Assembly (NCBI GenBank): GCA_025200525.1
Contig: CM045761.1
Span: 137,394,223-137,458,222, forward strand
Direction: 5' to 3'
Origin: Camellia lanceoleosa
Taxonomy: Eukaryota > Streptophyta > Magnoliopsida > Ericales > Theaceae
DNA length: 64,000 nt
A program made the translations under genes and the position numbers. This document shows, piece after piece, positions 45,600 through 58,013 of this stretch. Within the stretch, counting starts at the first letter, position 1. Each line of letters begins with the position of its first letter. The notes below the pieces were generated by a model. It did not search any database. It had not been told where the DNA came from and saw only the letters and a list, made by a program, of their open reading frames with translations.

Positions 45600-46217
45600 T
45601 TGGTTAAAAGTTAAAAATCAATTTTTTAATTTATTTTGAGTGATATTATGTTTTTATTTTTTTTATATGTTTTTTTAATAAAGTCAAACAAAGTTAAAAG
45701 TAAATATTTAATCAATTTCTCAAAACCACTCAATGTATGTTGTAATATCACTCTAAAATTTTGTAACATAAATATTAAAATGATATAATATGTTTTCATT
45801 ACAAATATATATTTTGTTGGGTGGTAACTCTCTCATAATAACAATAAATAACTCTCATAATAACAATATTAGGTAATTAAGAATGGAATTTAATCAATTG
45901 AGTTTAAAAGAAATGAAATTTAATAATTTAATCAATTGAATTTAATAACAATAAAGTGATTCTGAATGGAATATAATTTAATTAATTGAGATTAAACTAC
46001 ATAATATTTTAAATAGATTTAAGATAGTCATCCTCACTTACATAATTATAAACGATGAAACAGTTAAGTAAATTTTAGATAGACTTAACATAGGCATCCT
46101 CACTTGCATAATTATAAACGGTAAAACAGTTAAGTAAGATAGAGTTACATAAATCTAAATTAAAAAATTGAAGACAAAAATTATGCCCTCCTCTTCTTGG
46201 GGTAGCAAAGTGTGTTT

Positions 46218-46260
<43 letters not shown>

Positions 46261-47380
46261 TGAGTGTGAGTGTGTGTGCGCGCGTTTTGAAATTTAAAAT
46301 TTAAAAAAGTGAGGTGGGTGAGAAAGGATGGTGGGTGGGCGGGTGCAGAGTTTTAGGTTTATTTATTTATTTATTTTTAATTTTATGTGTGCGTGGCTCT
46401 TAGGTGCAAAATGCGTTTTGTTGATTGCCATCTCACTCTCTTGCGGGCAAAATGTATTATTCAAGATTGGTTTAGCATAAATTATAAAAGTTAAAAAATT
46501 ATTTAAGAAAGTCAAAAAAAATTTATACTAATTGGAAGAAGTTTGTGGGAAAAGCCTAAACGACAAAATTATTATTTTACTCTTTGAATTCAACAATCCA
46601 AAAATCAAGTCAAAAAGTCAAAAGGGTAGAATGATCATTTTTCTTTTACTACAATATTTTATTACACATCTTTTCGTAAAAAATTAAAAAATTATCCCAA
46701 ATATACATATTTTTTTCTCTACTTTTTTAGCTAAAAAGTAAAAAAAGTGTACTTCTACAGCACATCTTAAACAACCACTTATACAATTTTATTTTAAAAT
46801 CATAGATATTATTTTTAAAATTTTAAATGTAAATTTTATAGCATTACTCTAAATTTTATAATTCTTAAGTATATTCAGATTGAATAGATCTAAAAATAAA
46901 AAATGCTTATTAAAATATTTAAAAAGTTTACTAAAAAATAATAAAATACAAATTTAAAATTTAAAAAATTCTTTTCGAAAACTCTAAAACTAGATAAGTT
47001 TTGAATTTTAAATTTATAAAAATTATTTTTAAAAAATACAACCAAAATAATATTATTTTATTTTTATAACAATATTATTTCAAAATAATGATATAAACTC
47101 TAAAAATAATTAATTTAAAATAATGATACCAAAATAATGATATAAACTCTAAAAAAAATATTATTTTAAAATATACACCCAAAATAAAATATTTAAAATT
47201 CATTTGACCTCAATTTTATTTTATTTTTATAACAAATTAGGTAAATTATATTTCTTTATAACCAAAATAATATTTCTTCATATTTTTTTAATATTTGTAT
47301 CAAAGAATATTACAGACTCCATAAATTTTAAAATTATACATATAAATTACAATTATATTTTAATCCTAACAATATTTATA
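45600..47380. other. AT-rich spacer, probable Helitron body
   Basis: No gene. A loose tandem of about 63 bp (CATCCTCACTTRCATAATTA) lies at 46030-46138. (GA)n occurs at 46221-46258. The rest is AT-rich with T/A-only stretches to 47380, where the Helitron 3' end begins. Confidence 0.5.
46221..46258. repeat. (GA)n microsatellite
   Basis: About 19 GA units, followed by a GTGTGTGTGCGCGCG tract. Confidence 0.97.
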
Positions 47381-47409
47381 CCGTGCCTTTAGGCACGGAC
47401 ATATACTAG
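47381..47409 (+). mobile_element. Helitron 3' end
   Basis: A hairpin with a 7-bp perfect stem (CCGTGCC-TTTA-GGCACGG, 47381-47398), a 7-base spacer and terminal CTAG (47406-47409), followed by T. The body lies to the left. The 5' end is not identifiable by eye. Confidence 0.82.
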
Positions 47410-47410
47410 T

Positions 47411-48275
47411 CATATTATAAATTAGAGTAGATACTCTAATGAAATATTTTACTTTTTTTATAAAAAAATAATTTTTTTTAATAAATGCATGAAAGAAAAA
47501 AAAATTCAAATTTTGTCAAACACTAAAAAAATTAACTTATTTTTTTGTGTTTAATAACTCTATTTTTTTTTTTTCAATTTAAAATGTTCAAGACGGTCTA
47601 AATGAACTTAAAATATATATATATATATTTTACTCATAATTTAAAAAGTAAAGTAAATCGATAAAGTGCAATCGAATAAGTTTATAACTTTATATATAAT
47701 CACAATTATCTTGCCCAAAGACTTTGGGCAAGTCAATGACTAGATGGGACACTTTACTTTGAAGCACTTTTAAAATGATGTTATTTTTGGATAAGTATAT
47801 AGGTCACATTATATCTATATTACCCACTCAAAAAACATTATATCTATATTTTTGTACGTTTTTTTTTTTTTTTTGGGTAAAAAATTAAAAAATGTATTAC
47901 ATAAGCAAACTTCAAACAATTCCTAATAATATATTTGGTTCATGAATTTGGATAATGCTTTTAAAAGAGAGAGGATGAATGTGTATAAAATGTAATTATA
48001 TTTCATTTATATTTTATTTACATTTTCTCTTTTCTTTTTCAAATATGTACACAAATTCATAAATTGAACACAACGTTAGGATTGTTTCAGGAATTGAATT
48101 CTTTTAGTAACTTTTGTTTTTTTTTTTTAAATGCAAAAAAGTTAACCAAATAGATTCAATCAATAATTCAGAGACTAAATAGATTATTTGATGATAGCTT
48201 AAAGATAAAAAATGTAATAAATACTTTATTTTACGAGTTTGCACACACATTACGTGTATCCGACTGCTAATATCT
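47411..48275. other. AT-rich spacer; possible MITE at 47930-48079
   Basis: ATTTGGTTCATGAATTTGG near 47932 and the inverse of CAAATTCATAAATTGAACAC near 48070 form weak inverted ends of a 150-bp MITE. Nothing else is recognised. Confidence 0.4.
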
Positions 48276-48280
48276 ATAGA

Positions 48281-49162
48281 TGAGAGGGAAGATTTGCACG
48301 GTGGTACGGCCGAGCTAAGGCAGCGTCGGATTTAACGAAGGGCACGCGCCGAAGCTAACCCGTTAATGCGCATCGACTTGCACGGTCGTTGATATTGACC
48401 GAGCAAGTGCGAGTGTGCGAGCGCTCGAGCGAGTTCGGAATAAGCGGGTGACCGAGCTATGGGACAACTTTGGCTGGCCGAGGCTCTGGCCGAGTCCGCC
48501 AAGCCTCTGACCGGTTAGCCGAGGTGGATAGCTTGTGTGACCGAGAAGTCAGATGGAATGGTTGGGGGCCAGCATGCCCCACAACCGGTTGGTTCTGGTG
48601 AGCCGGTCTGAGATAGCCCGGGCGGAGCGGTCTGCCATTTGCCCGCTCTAAAGGGACAGGTCGGCGATGTGGAGCTCGGTTGTGTACGTGTAATGGGGGT
48701 CTTCCACAAGTAATAGGCCGGTCGTGGTACCTCGGTCAAGGGTGCCACCTGGGCCAATGGTGTGGAGGAAAGGACATCTGCTCCACGAACGCCTCAATAC
48801 CGTTAGGCAATTCAGTGTGTACTGGTGGGAGGACAAAACCTTTACACGCGTAAGGTGGTGAGAGGCGCACACTGCCACCTGTCCAGGAAAGGACAACAGA
48901 GGTAGTGCGCGCACGATCTTGGGCTGCATGGCCAACCTAGTAATAGAGGAGGAGATGAACAATGGAGGTATGCGAACTGACTCTTAAAACCCTTCTCTCT
49001 TCATTCTCTTCTTCCTCAGTGAACTGACTTGAGCGTCGGAGGGTTTTTCCGGCACACCACCGCCGGGCAGCTCACCGTTTTTGTGTTGCAGAAACAGACG
49101 CCGTTAGCAGAAGCTTGACGTTCAAGGCGTACGGAGAGCCAAGGATATTTCGCCCCCGTACA
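48281..49162 (+). repeat. 5' LTR of the Tat element
   Basis: Starts TGAGAGGGAAG and ends CCCCCGTACA; 882 bp, GC-rich. It pairs with 59230-60067. The pair differs by many 1-6 base indels. Confidence 0.93.
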
Positions 49163-49164
49163 AT

Positions 49165-49180
49165 TGGCGCCGTCTGTGGG
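49165..49180 (+). promoter_or_regulatory. primer-binding site of the Tat element
   Basis: TGGCGCCGTCTGTGGG, two bases after the LTR. TGGCGCC is a common start of plant gypsy primer sites. I do not assign the tRNA. Confidence 0.85.
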
Positions 49181-49224
49181 AAAAGTTTGATACTCTTGTT
49201 CTTCAAGCTTCTTCGACCATTTCC

Positions 49225-51621
49225 ATGGCCAACAACGACGAAATTCCGCTGTCCGTCGTCGATGGTGTCACTCCAGAATATGTACGAAGGAGAGAAGGAC
49301 CCCCTAATGTTCCACCCATGGCAGGCCTAGGAACCTCTTCGCGGGGAACGCGCGACAAGCGTGGGAGGAGTTCAGATCGCTCACAAAGTCCTGGGGGCCG
49401 CCGGCGCCGGGGGGAGTCCCGTGAGAAGCGCCTGGAGCACAAACTTAAGGATCAGGAGGCCCTCATTCGTAAGATGGCGGCGGAGATGGAGCTTCTGAAG
49501 CGCCAAGTGAAGGGGAAAGGTGTTGCTGGAGAGGGCAACCTCAGTGAGCGTACCCCTTTCCCTCATTCTAGCAGTCGTCACCAGAGGAGGACTCATTCAA
49601 TCTCCATCACCAGGAAATATGGGGTTGGAGACTCTGACCAGCGAGAGGGCAGATCCATCACTCGCGACAGCACCTATCGCCCCTCACGCCCGTCATCAAC
49701 GTCGCGATACTCTGCCTCCTCCCGTTCCAGGGACCTCAGGGACGTGCTGGAGGAGAGAGCGCGCCGTCGGGAGGCTCAGAGGGTGCCGGCGCTCCAGAGG
49801 CTAAGTGCCCCAGTTCGTTGCAGTGAAGAGGTGATGATGCCAGCACCCAGAGGCGTAGCTCTAGCACTGGTGGACAAAGAGTTGGCGAGGCTTACATCCA
49901 CGCCGTTGTCCCCAGAGATTGAGGGCACCCCACTCCCTGCCGGATTCCACCAGCCAAAATTTACTTTGTACGACGGCAAGACGGATCCGTACATGCACGT
50001 GAGTCATTACCGGCAAGTAATGGCTGGCCACCGTCGGAACGACGCTTTGATGTGCCTCATATTCCCAGCAAGCTTGGGAGAGCTGGGCTTGAAATGGTTC
50101 GAAAGGCTCCCGGAGAGGAGTATCGAGGGGTGGCAACAACTAGCGGAAGCCTTCGTCACCAGATTCAAGACCAACACTCGAACGCCGAAGGAGGTCGACC
50201 ACCTCCTGGGCGTCAAAATGGAGTCTGGGGGTTCGCTGAAGGCGTACAATGCGAAGTACTGGGAGACTTACAATGAGATCCTCGACTGCCCTACCAATCT
50301 GGCGATTACTCAATACAAGAGGGGTCTCCCAGTCGGGCATAGGCTGCGAGACTCACTCACGATGCATCAGCCAACCACCATGGAATCGTTGATGCAACGG
50401 ATCAACGAACACATTCGTGTGGAGGAAGACGCCGCCTCTATGACCGAGAAGGATAATCCGGTCGGGGTGGACAGAAGGGCAGCAGGGAAAGTTCACTCGG
50501 TCGGGCAGGAGGAAAACCGCCCTAATGACCGACCAAAAGATCAGCGTCGAGGGACCGGCCAAAATGACAAAAATAGAGGCCGCAGAAATGACCGGGCTGA
50601 TGCACCCCGCGACGCAGCAGAGGATGCCAAGAGAAAATTGAAGGCGCGGACAGGGATTACCACGGTCTTCAAAATTCCCATCTACCGCATTTTAAGCGAG
50701 ATCCGCGGGGAGCCTTTTGTCCGTTGGCCGGCCAAGCTGGGGAGCGCGCAGCGGGGCTTCAATCCAAAGTATCGCTGCACCTTTCATGAAGAAAGGGGGC
50801 ACCGGACAGAGGATTGCTTGCCGCTCAAACAGCATTTGGAGGAGTTGGTGGCGGCAGGGCATCTTGACCAATATATTGATGGGGGAGTCAAGGCCGCGCC
50901 GACTGGACAGACAGAGCCAAACGGAATGGCCGCCCTAGAGGCGCCCCCACAGGGTGTGATCAACGTCATCCACGGCATCATTGAACCAGCAAGGGTCTGC
51001 GAGCTGAGAGGGATGATCAAGAAGGCCGAGCACATGAGGGAAGTGCTCTCGGTCCAGCCCGCGGTGAAGAGAGGCAAGACCGAGGAGAAAGACGTCCTTT
51101 CATTCTCTACCAAGGACCTGGAAAGGGTGCAGATGCCGCACAATGACGCTTTGGTGGTGACCCTTCGCGTCAAGGATTTCGATATCAAGAGAATATTAAT
51201 CGACCAGGGGAGTTCGGTCGAGATAATGTACTATGACACGTTCAAACAAATGAAGTTGGAGGACAAGGATTTAGCTCCTGCAACATCTCCTCTAGTCGGT
51301 TTCAACTCACAACCAGAATGGCCGATTGGAAAGGTTATCTTGCCGGTCAAGGCGGGGTCGGTTGTGAAGCAAGTAGAGTTCTGGGTGCTCAAAGTTCCAT
51401 CGACTTATAATTTGATTACAGGTAGGGGTTGGTCAGCGCCATGCGCAAATTGCTTCAACTTTCCATCAAGTCATGCGCTTCCCGGCGGCCAACGGGCAAA
51501 TAGAGGAAGTCTGAGGAGACCAGGTGATGGCCAAGCAGTGCTTCGTTGCGGTAAATGGCAGCCGGGCGGCCAAAGGGTTTGTTTAGATGATCGAGGGGCC
51601 CGAGGGAAAGGAAGTCCTTGA
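49225..51621 (+). pseudogene. Tat gag and protease
   Basis: ATG at 49225 (in CCATGGCC, a good plant start context) opens 798 codons. Residues 1-220 are basic and of low complexity. The Gag core follows at about 240-400 (TLYDGKTDPYMHVSHYRQVM, LGLKWFERLPERSI, FVTRFKTN). A CX2HX4HX4C variant zinc knuckle (CTFHEERGHRTEDC) lies near residue 515-530. The protease has the site IDQGSSVEIMY near residue 660, then PTYNLITGR. A frameshift near 51425 makes the last 60 residues meaningless; the true frame, with two stops (near 51510 and 51582), leads into RT. Gag forms the particle and protease processes Gag-Pol. Confidence 0.92.
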
Positions 51622-52507
51622 AGACGTGGGTAGAAAGGCCGAGGAAAAATCAGTCGAAGATCTGGTGGAAGTGTGCATCGACGAGAAAGATCCAACTAAG
51701 TTCTTCCTCTTGGGGTCGTCTTTGTCCAGCGCTGAACGGTCGAATTATGTGAACTTCTTGGTCGACAACTTGGAAGCTTTCGCGTGGACGCCTTACGATA
51801 TGCCTGGTGTCGATCCAAGTTTTATCTGCCACCAGTTGAATGTCTTCCCCAATGCGCGGCCGGTCATACAAAGGACGCGCCATTCAGCCTTGCACCATGC
51901 TGAAGTAGTGGCAGAAGAAGTGAAGAATTTGTTGGAAGCCGGTGCCATAGAAGAAGTGCAGTACCCTCGATGGATATCTAACACGGTGGTGGTCCCTAAG
52001 AAAAACAGCAAGTGGCGAGTCTGCGTGGATTACAAGACTGTCAACCGTGCGTGCCCAAAGGATAGCTTTCCTCTCCCTCGAATTGACCAGCTGGTGGACT
52101 TGACCGCTGGCCATCAGAGGTTTAGCTTCCTGGACGCATATCGCGGTTATCACCAAATAGCCATGTACGAACCGGACAAAGAGATCACGTCCTTTACCAC
52201 TCCCAGAGGCTTATACTGCTACAAGGTCATGCCATTCGGACTGAAGAATGCCGGGGCAACCTTTCAGCGAATGGTGACAAAGATGTTCGCTCCTCTCTTG
52301 GGCCGAACTATGGAAGCCTATATCGATGACATGGTGGTGAAAAGTAAGGAGAAGTCTCAGTACCTCACCGACCTAGCAGAAATGTTTGCCATACTCAAAC
52401 GCCACAAGCTCCGCCTGAATGCCTCTAAGTGCGCCTTTGGGGTTGGCACGGGGAAATTCCTAGGTTTTCTGGTCACAAACCGGGGAATTGAGGCCGACCC
52501 ATCGTAA
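51587..52507 (+). pseudogene. Tat reverse transcriptase
   Basis: The 306-residue frame includes the leader region ([33 protein letters not shown]) and RT proper: [53 protein letters not shown] and [10 protein letters not shown], with the YIDD catalytic motif at 52319-52330, then the thumb region [10 protein letters not shown]. It ends at TAA (52505) in ADPS-stop-IRAI, where a lysine codon is expected, so one base change separates it from the rest of pol in the same frame. Confidence 0.95.
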
Positions 52508-55084
52508 ATCAGGGCAATACAAGAGTTGGAGCGCCCCAGCTCCACGAAGGACGTGCAACATCTTGCCGGAATGGCAGCCGCGCTGAACAGATTTATCAGC
52601 CGGTCTTCGGATCGTTGCAGGCCCTTCTTCAAAACTTTGAAGTCCAAGTTCTTTTGGGATGAAGAGTGCGACCGTGCTCTGGTGGATTTGAAAGCATATC
52701 TCTCTTCGGCACCTATTTTGGTTACACCTCGGCTGGGCGAAGAGCTATTTCTCTACTTAGCGGTCTCCCAACATGCGGTAAGCGCTGTTCTAGTCCGCGC
52801 TGAGGGCATTCAGCACTTGCCCATTTTTTATGTGAGTAAGACTTTGCTCCCGGCCGAAACGAGGTATCTTCCTTTGGAAAAATTGGCATTGGCTCTCATG
52901 ATGGCGTCAAGAAAGCTGGCGCACTACTTTCATGCCCATACAATAGTAGTGTTAACCGAGTTCCCGCTCAAGGTGCTCTTTGAAAAGGCGGACTTTACTG
53001 GGAGAATTCTGAAATGGGCCGTAGAATTAGGCCAATATGACATTAAGTTCCAACCGCGCACCGCAATCAAAGCTCAAGCCCTTGCAGATTTTGTGGCGGA
53101 ATTTGCCCCAGGAACGCATCCGGTCTGTCCGGTTGATTTGGTTGATGCGGATTTAGCACAACCTAGGGTTCTGGCAACAGAGATAAGTGATGACCCGCGA
53201 GCGGGAGAAGAGCATAGCTTGCCCGAAATAGCGGAGGCCAATGACTCATCGAGAGAAGAACCCAGCAGTGACTTGGAACGAGACCAGATTGAGCCTACCA
53301 GAGACTTGGAATTGAGAAGCTCCCAAAATCCTTCTGATTGCTGGAAACTGTTCCTTGGCGAGATATGGAAATTGTTCGTCGATGGGGCGTCCAATAGGCA
53401 TGGGGCTGGGTTGGGAATTGTTTTAACTTTGCCAGATGGGCTAATTATTGAGCAAGCAATTACGCTCGGCTTCCCAGCATCCAACAACGAGGCCGAGTAT
53501 GAAGCCCTCCTGGCCGGTCTAAGAAGCGCGCTGAAAATGAAGGTCACAGCCCTTATGGTGTTCAGTGACTCCAAGTTGGTGGTCAATCAAGTCTCAGGGG
53601 AGTATAAGGCCAAAGATGAAAGAATGACCAAGTATCAGGCGCTGGTGCGAGCGGAAGTCAAGAAGTTCGATGCCATCAGAGTTGAACAGATCAACTGCGA
53701 GGGAAACAGCACAGCCGATGAATTGGCCGGTCTTGCTTCCACTCAGACAACCTTTCCCAATCCGTTGATGATTGAATTTCTACCCCGGCCAAGCATTGAG
53801 GAACCAGAAGCAACCGAGGTACTTTGCACCGACCTGGGACCTTCCTGGATGGACCCCATCACCGCATTTTTGAAAGATCGCATTCTACCAGAAGAAAAGA
53901 AGGAGGCCCACAAGATCCGAGCAAAGTCAGAGCGGTTTTGGCTCTCACCTTCCGGAGCCTTGTACAAGAAATCTTTCACAGGGCCGTATTTGAAGTGTGT
54001 CCACCCCTCTAAGGTGGAAGCCTTCCTCTTTGAGATCCATGAAGGCATCTGCGGCAGCCATACTGGGGGTAGATCTCTAGCCTACCGAGCAATCTCGCAG
54101 GGTTATTGGTGGCCATGTATGCAGGCGGACGCGCAGAAATACGTTCGCCGATGTGAAAAATGTCAGAAATTTGCTCACCAGATCCACCAGCCAGCAAGGG
54201 AGTTGCTCTCACTCACAAGTCCTTGGCCGTTCGCACTCTGGGGATTGGATATCGTTGGACCACTCCCAGTCGCACCGGGCAATCGCAAGTTTTTCATTGC
54301 CGCCACTGATTATTTCACCAAGTGGGTGGAGGCCGAGCCACTGGCAACGATTAAGGAGAAGGACGTTAAAAAATTTGTTTGGCAAAATGTGATCACTCGC
54401 TTCGGTATACCCAGGGCGCTCATATCAGATAATGGCACTCAGTTTGATGGGAAACTCTTTCGCGGATTTTGCGAAGAATTGAAGATTGAGTTCTACAATT
54501 CAACCCCGGCTTATCCTCAGTCGAATGGTCAAGCAGAGGCCTCAAACAAGACCATCCTGGATGGGCTAAAGAAGCGGCTTGAGAAGGCAAAGGGAAAGTG
54601 GGTTGAAGAGCTTCCTAATGTGCTATGGGCATACCGCACTACGCCAAGACGGTCGACCGGAGAAACACCGTTCGCTTTGGCTTATGGTATGGAGGCCGTC
54701 ATCCCATTGGAGATTGGCATGCCAACCATCCGCTCAGAAAGTTTCCAACCAGACTTGAACAATGAGACCGTGGCACTAGAGTTGGACCTTGCTGAAGAAA
54801 GACGAGAGCGCGCATTAATCCACCTAGCGGCCTATCAGCAGGAACTGTCCAAAAAATACAATAAGGCAGTGCACCCAAGGTTATTCAAGGTTGGGGATTG
54901 GGTCCTCAGGAAGATGCTAGGCAACACAGTGATCCCTGGCGAAGGCAAGCTCGGCGCAAATTGGGAAGGACCATACAAGGTGGTTGGTCTTGCTGGCAAG
55001 GGGGCATACCATCTGGAAGACTTAGATGGCAAGGCTGTCCCCAGACCATGGAATGCAGCAAACCTTAAGGTCTTTTGCTTTTGA
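52508..55084 (+). pseudogene. Tat RNase H, second RNase H and integrase
   Basis: The frame continues RT after the single TAA and stays open for about 855 codons. It holds the RT connection ([20 protein letters not shown]), the gypsy RNase H ([15 protein letters not shown] to LADFVAEF), a variable linker, a second RNase H of the archaeal type ([41 protein letters not shown], about 53360-53750), and integrase. Integrase has an HHCC zinc finger ([11 protein letters not shown] ... CEKCQKF), then D in GLDIVGP, D in SDNGTQF and E in NGQAEASN, and a C-terminal [10 protein letters not shown] domain. The stop is at 55082-55084. Confidence 0.95.
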
Positions 55085-55905
55085 AATGTAATTTATTTAT
55101 GTTCCCTAGCTTTTTTAGACCTCTAGCCCTTTGGCGCTCGATGTAAGAAATGGCAAGATTTTTGCAATGAAAATTAGTTTTGCTTGTATGGTATTTGTCC
55201 AATGATGTAACAAGGGGCAAGGGGCAATTATGGGTGTTGGGGGAAAGAACCGGATTACATGTAACCGGACTGTTTTCCCCGGAATGGGGGCAGACCGCAC
55301 AAACAGTTGCGTAGGGAACACTGCGCATTAGGACCGAGCTGGTTTTGCTCGTTCAGTGGGAATGTTGGCGGCATGACCAACCTGACCGAAACATTGGTGA
55401 TTTGCCCAATGTGGAAGCCAAGCTGATTTTGCTCGGCCCATCTGGCATATTGGTGAACTGCCCAATATGAGAGACGAGCTGGTTTTTCTCGGCGGAATTA
55501 GCAATGCTGGTGTCGTGCCCAACAATTACAAGGCCAAACTTGAACTTTCTGAAAAGAGATATTGGCATATTAAACTTAAAACAGGCAGGCTGTTTTTTCT
55601 CGGCCGAATAGGTATGTTAGTCGAACAGGTCAAGCGGATTTTTGCTCGACTAGGTACAAAATATCATTTTATTAGGACATAAAGGAATTGCAAGGTTAGG
55701 CTAACTACTTATGCGGTCTCGCCGACCTGCCAGTCAATTGAAGTGCAAGCAAGAAATTCAAAATTACACAAGCCGAACAGAAAAAACAGCAAATGAACGA
55801 GCAAAAAGTTCACATTTCATTAATGGGACAAGTTCAGTACAAAAGGAGGGGCCTTGCCCGGTTACATTGCAAACAGAGCAAAAAAAAAAAAAAAAGAGAA
55901 AATCT
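55085..55905 (+). other. Tat post-pol spacer with imperfect tandem repeats
   Basis: At 55335-55640 the phrase GAGCTGGTTTTGCTCGGC recurs about five times at irregular 45-75 bp spacing, alternating with ATTGGTGAACTGCCCAATAT-like units. This kind of tandem repeat is common after pol in Tat elements. It also lies downstream of the antisense gene and may contain its polyadenylation signals. Confidence 0.65.
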
Positions 55906-56597
55906 CTAATCAAGTGCGAGGTTCTGATCGGTGGCCTCTCCCATCTGCTCCTCGACCATCTGCTCCGGCGGGCTTAGCTCGGCCTCATTGTCGGTGCCCT
56001 CCACCGTGAGAACCTTCCGGTCAATCACTTCATCTTCAGCATTTGGAGATGCTTCAGGTGGAGGTTGCTCGGTCTGTTCCTCGGTGGCAGCTTCCTCCTC
56101 GGCCTCTTTCCTCGCCTCGGCAATAAGTCGGTTTTGTTCGGCCCTGGAGTACGCGAGCATGTACACCGAGATATAAGCAGCGGGCGGATTAGCGAACATA
56201 AGCGAGTCTGACCCGGACCAACTTTTCCCGCGGCTTTCGGCCTTTGGAAGATGTCTTTGGTCGCTTGGACCTGGCGCTCGTAGGTCTTTTCGCCTTGCTT
56301 ATATCCTCGGTCTTCGGCGTCTTCGACAGCCTTCTCCAAAGCCTCTTTGTTGGCATCGCGAAGCTTCTTGAGCTCGGCGAGATACCGAGCTTTGGCCTTC
56401 TTCACGGCCTCATGCTTGTCCGCATCAGCTCGGTCGACCCTCAGCTGCAGCGCATCCCGCTCGGCCGCGATCACGTCTTGCTCAACCCTGAGCCTCTCCA
56501 TCTCGGCTTTATGGGTCTTGTTCTCCGTGATAGCATCACGCAGACTCTGGCGCAGCTTGATCATGCGCTCATGGGTGAGATAATTCTTTTGCGCGGC

Positions 56598-56682
56598 CTG
56601 CAAACACACGAAAGATCGTTAATATTCTGAAGCCGTACAAAAAGACCGAACAAAAACTTCATGCAAAGAGTGTTCTACTTAC
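56598..56682 (-). other. intron 3 of the antisense gene
   Basis: 85 bp, GTAAGTAG at the donor and TTTGCAG at the acceptor. The frame before (ESIVL) and after (AAQKNYL) is in phase 0. Confidence 0.8.
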
Positions 56683-57375
56683 CAGAACTATGGACTCTGC
56701 CGCCGAGCGGATAACCTTGAGGTCGGTTAGCTCGTCGTGCTTTTTCATGTCCTCGGGCAGGGCCAAACCCTTGGTCAAATTGAAACCAAGTGTGTGATCC
56801 CTGTCCTCTTGGACCGAGTCTCCAGTGAGCTGCCGGCCTGGTACCTGACTGGCGCCAGACGGGGCGTGAGGGCCCTGCCCTTGGATTCTTGAGAGATTGC
56901 TCGGTCTGGTCGCCGAGCTCGGTTGAGGCGACTTCGGTGGAGTCTTTATCCACAAGGCTTTGCCCGGCCTTCTCCTTCCTTTGTTTTTTCTTTGGCCGGC
57001 CAGCCTGTTGTTTGCTGGCAAGGGCGAGCATTGCTCCCTCTGCTTGTCCGGCGGGGGCGGAGGAAGTTCCCCCGGCTGCCTCTGGAGGCGCGGACTCGCC
57101 TTCTTCTCCGGTGATCATAGACTTGATCGCTCGGATTTTCGCCATTTCCTGCTCGGCGGTGAGAGGGACGAGTCTGATCGGTGGCAAATTGGGATCTGGT
57201 TCGGGGGATGGCGCACGAAGGAAGTCGGTTACTCTACTTTTGCGCGGCGCCTGGTAGTTGTAGGTTTGCTCGAAACCAAGAAGTTTTGACGCAAACCTTT
57301 CCTCCTCGGGGTACTGCAGCACAGCTCGGATGGCCTCTGGGTCGGCCCGATGGTAGTCCGCTTCCAAGTGTTTAT

Positions 57376-57462
57376 CTGCAATAAAAAAGACAAGTGTTAG
57401 ACCGGCAAAAGATGGCAAAAGGAATGCAGTAAGAATATAGTACGGTCAGCCGGGTTACTTAC
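57376..57462 (-). other. intron 2 of the antisense gene
   Basis: 87 bp, GTAAGTAA at the donor, a T-rich tract and TTGCAG at the acceptor. The protein sequence continues across it (FGQA-D-KHLEADYH). Confidence 0.85.
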
Positions 57463-58013
57463 CAGCTTGGCCGAAATGCTTCCTAATGTACCAGCCTGGT
57501 ATGGGCGCCTCTGTGTCCTCATAATTACCGGACACCCAGAGGAAGTCATCATCATTGGCTTCTTTATCTGGGTTGCCTTCGATAAGTTTTGCTCGGCCCT
57601 TCTTGACCTTGAGGTACCAGCAAAACCCACCTTTATTTTTACTAAGGCTGTATTGGTGAAAAATTTCTGCGAGGCCAAGATTGAGACCGAGCCTTCGGTT
57701 CAGCTCGGCGACGCTGTTTATTATCTTGTATGTGTTGGTGGAAACTTGGCTCGGGCAAAGCCTTGTCTGCCTCAAAAATTCGTAGAGCAAGGGTGGCACC
57801 GGGAAGCGGACTCCTCCCTCTACTATGGAAACGACCGTGAAGGGGGACCGATCTAAGTCCCCCCAAGGCGCATCTCCCTTCCTAGCGAGCTCTAAGACTA
57901 CGTCGTCCGGGATGTCGTAGTCTTTGCGGAATTCAGCCATCGCGCCGGGCGTGCTGACCATAAACCGGTATTTTCCCATCTATCTCGGTTTTATTTGCTC
58001 TATGGTATCTCGG

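Larger units (their letters stand above)
55906..57979 (-). pseudogene. antisense gene in the Tat element, four exons in total
   Basis: The coding exons on the minus strand are 57979-57463 (ATG start; the exon itself begins at 58087), 57375-56683 and 56597-55906, joined across two introns of 87 and 85 bp. The splice from exon 2 to exon 3 keeps the frame (G|AT). The N-terminal 170 residues (VRFPVPPLLYEFLRQTRLCP, VSTNTYKIINSVAEL, GGFCWYLKVKKG) resemble the plant 'putative gypsy-type transposon' domain, PF04195-like by eye. The middle is Pro/Ala/Lys-rich with the basic GRPKKKQRKEK, which could be a nuclear signal. Exon 4 starts a coiled coil (LRQSLRDAITENKTHKAEME and on for about 100 residues) and ends acidic (EEEAATEEQTEQ). 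Two indels (near 56880 and 56220) break this copy. Total about 630 residues. Its function is unknown. Confidence 0.78.

Noticed and set aside
49381..50562. Several minus-strand frames opposite Tat gag
   Set aside because: Shadows of the GC-rich gag frame; none has a domain or is kept in the second element.
56244..57289. Plus-strand frames opposite the antisense gene
   Set aside because: Shadows of the minus-strand exons; they run across its introns and show no motifs.
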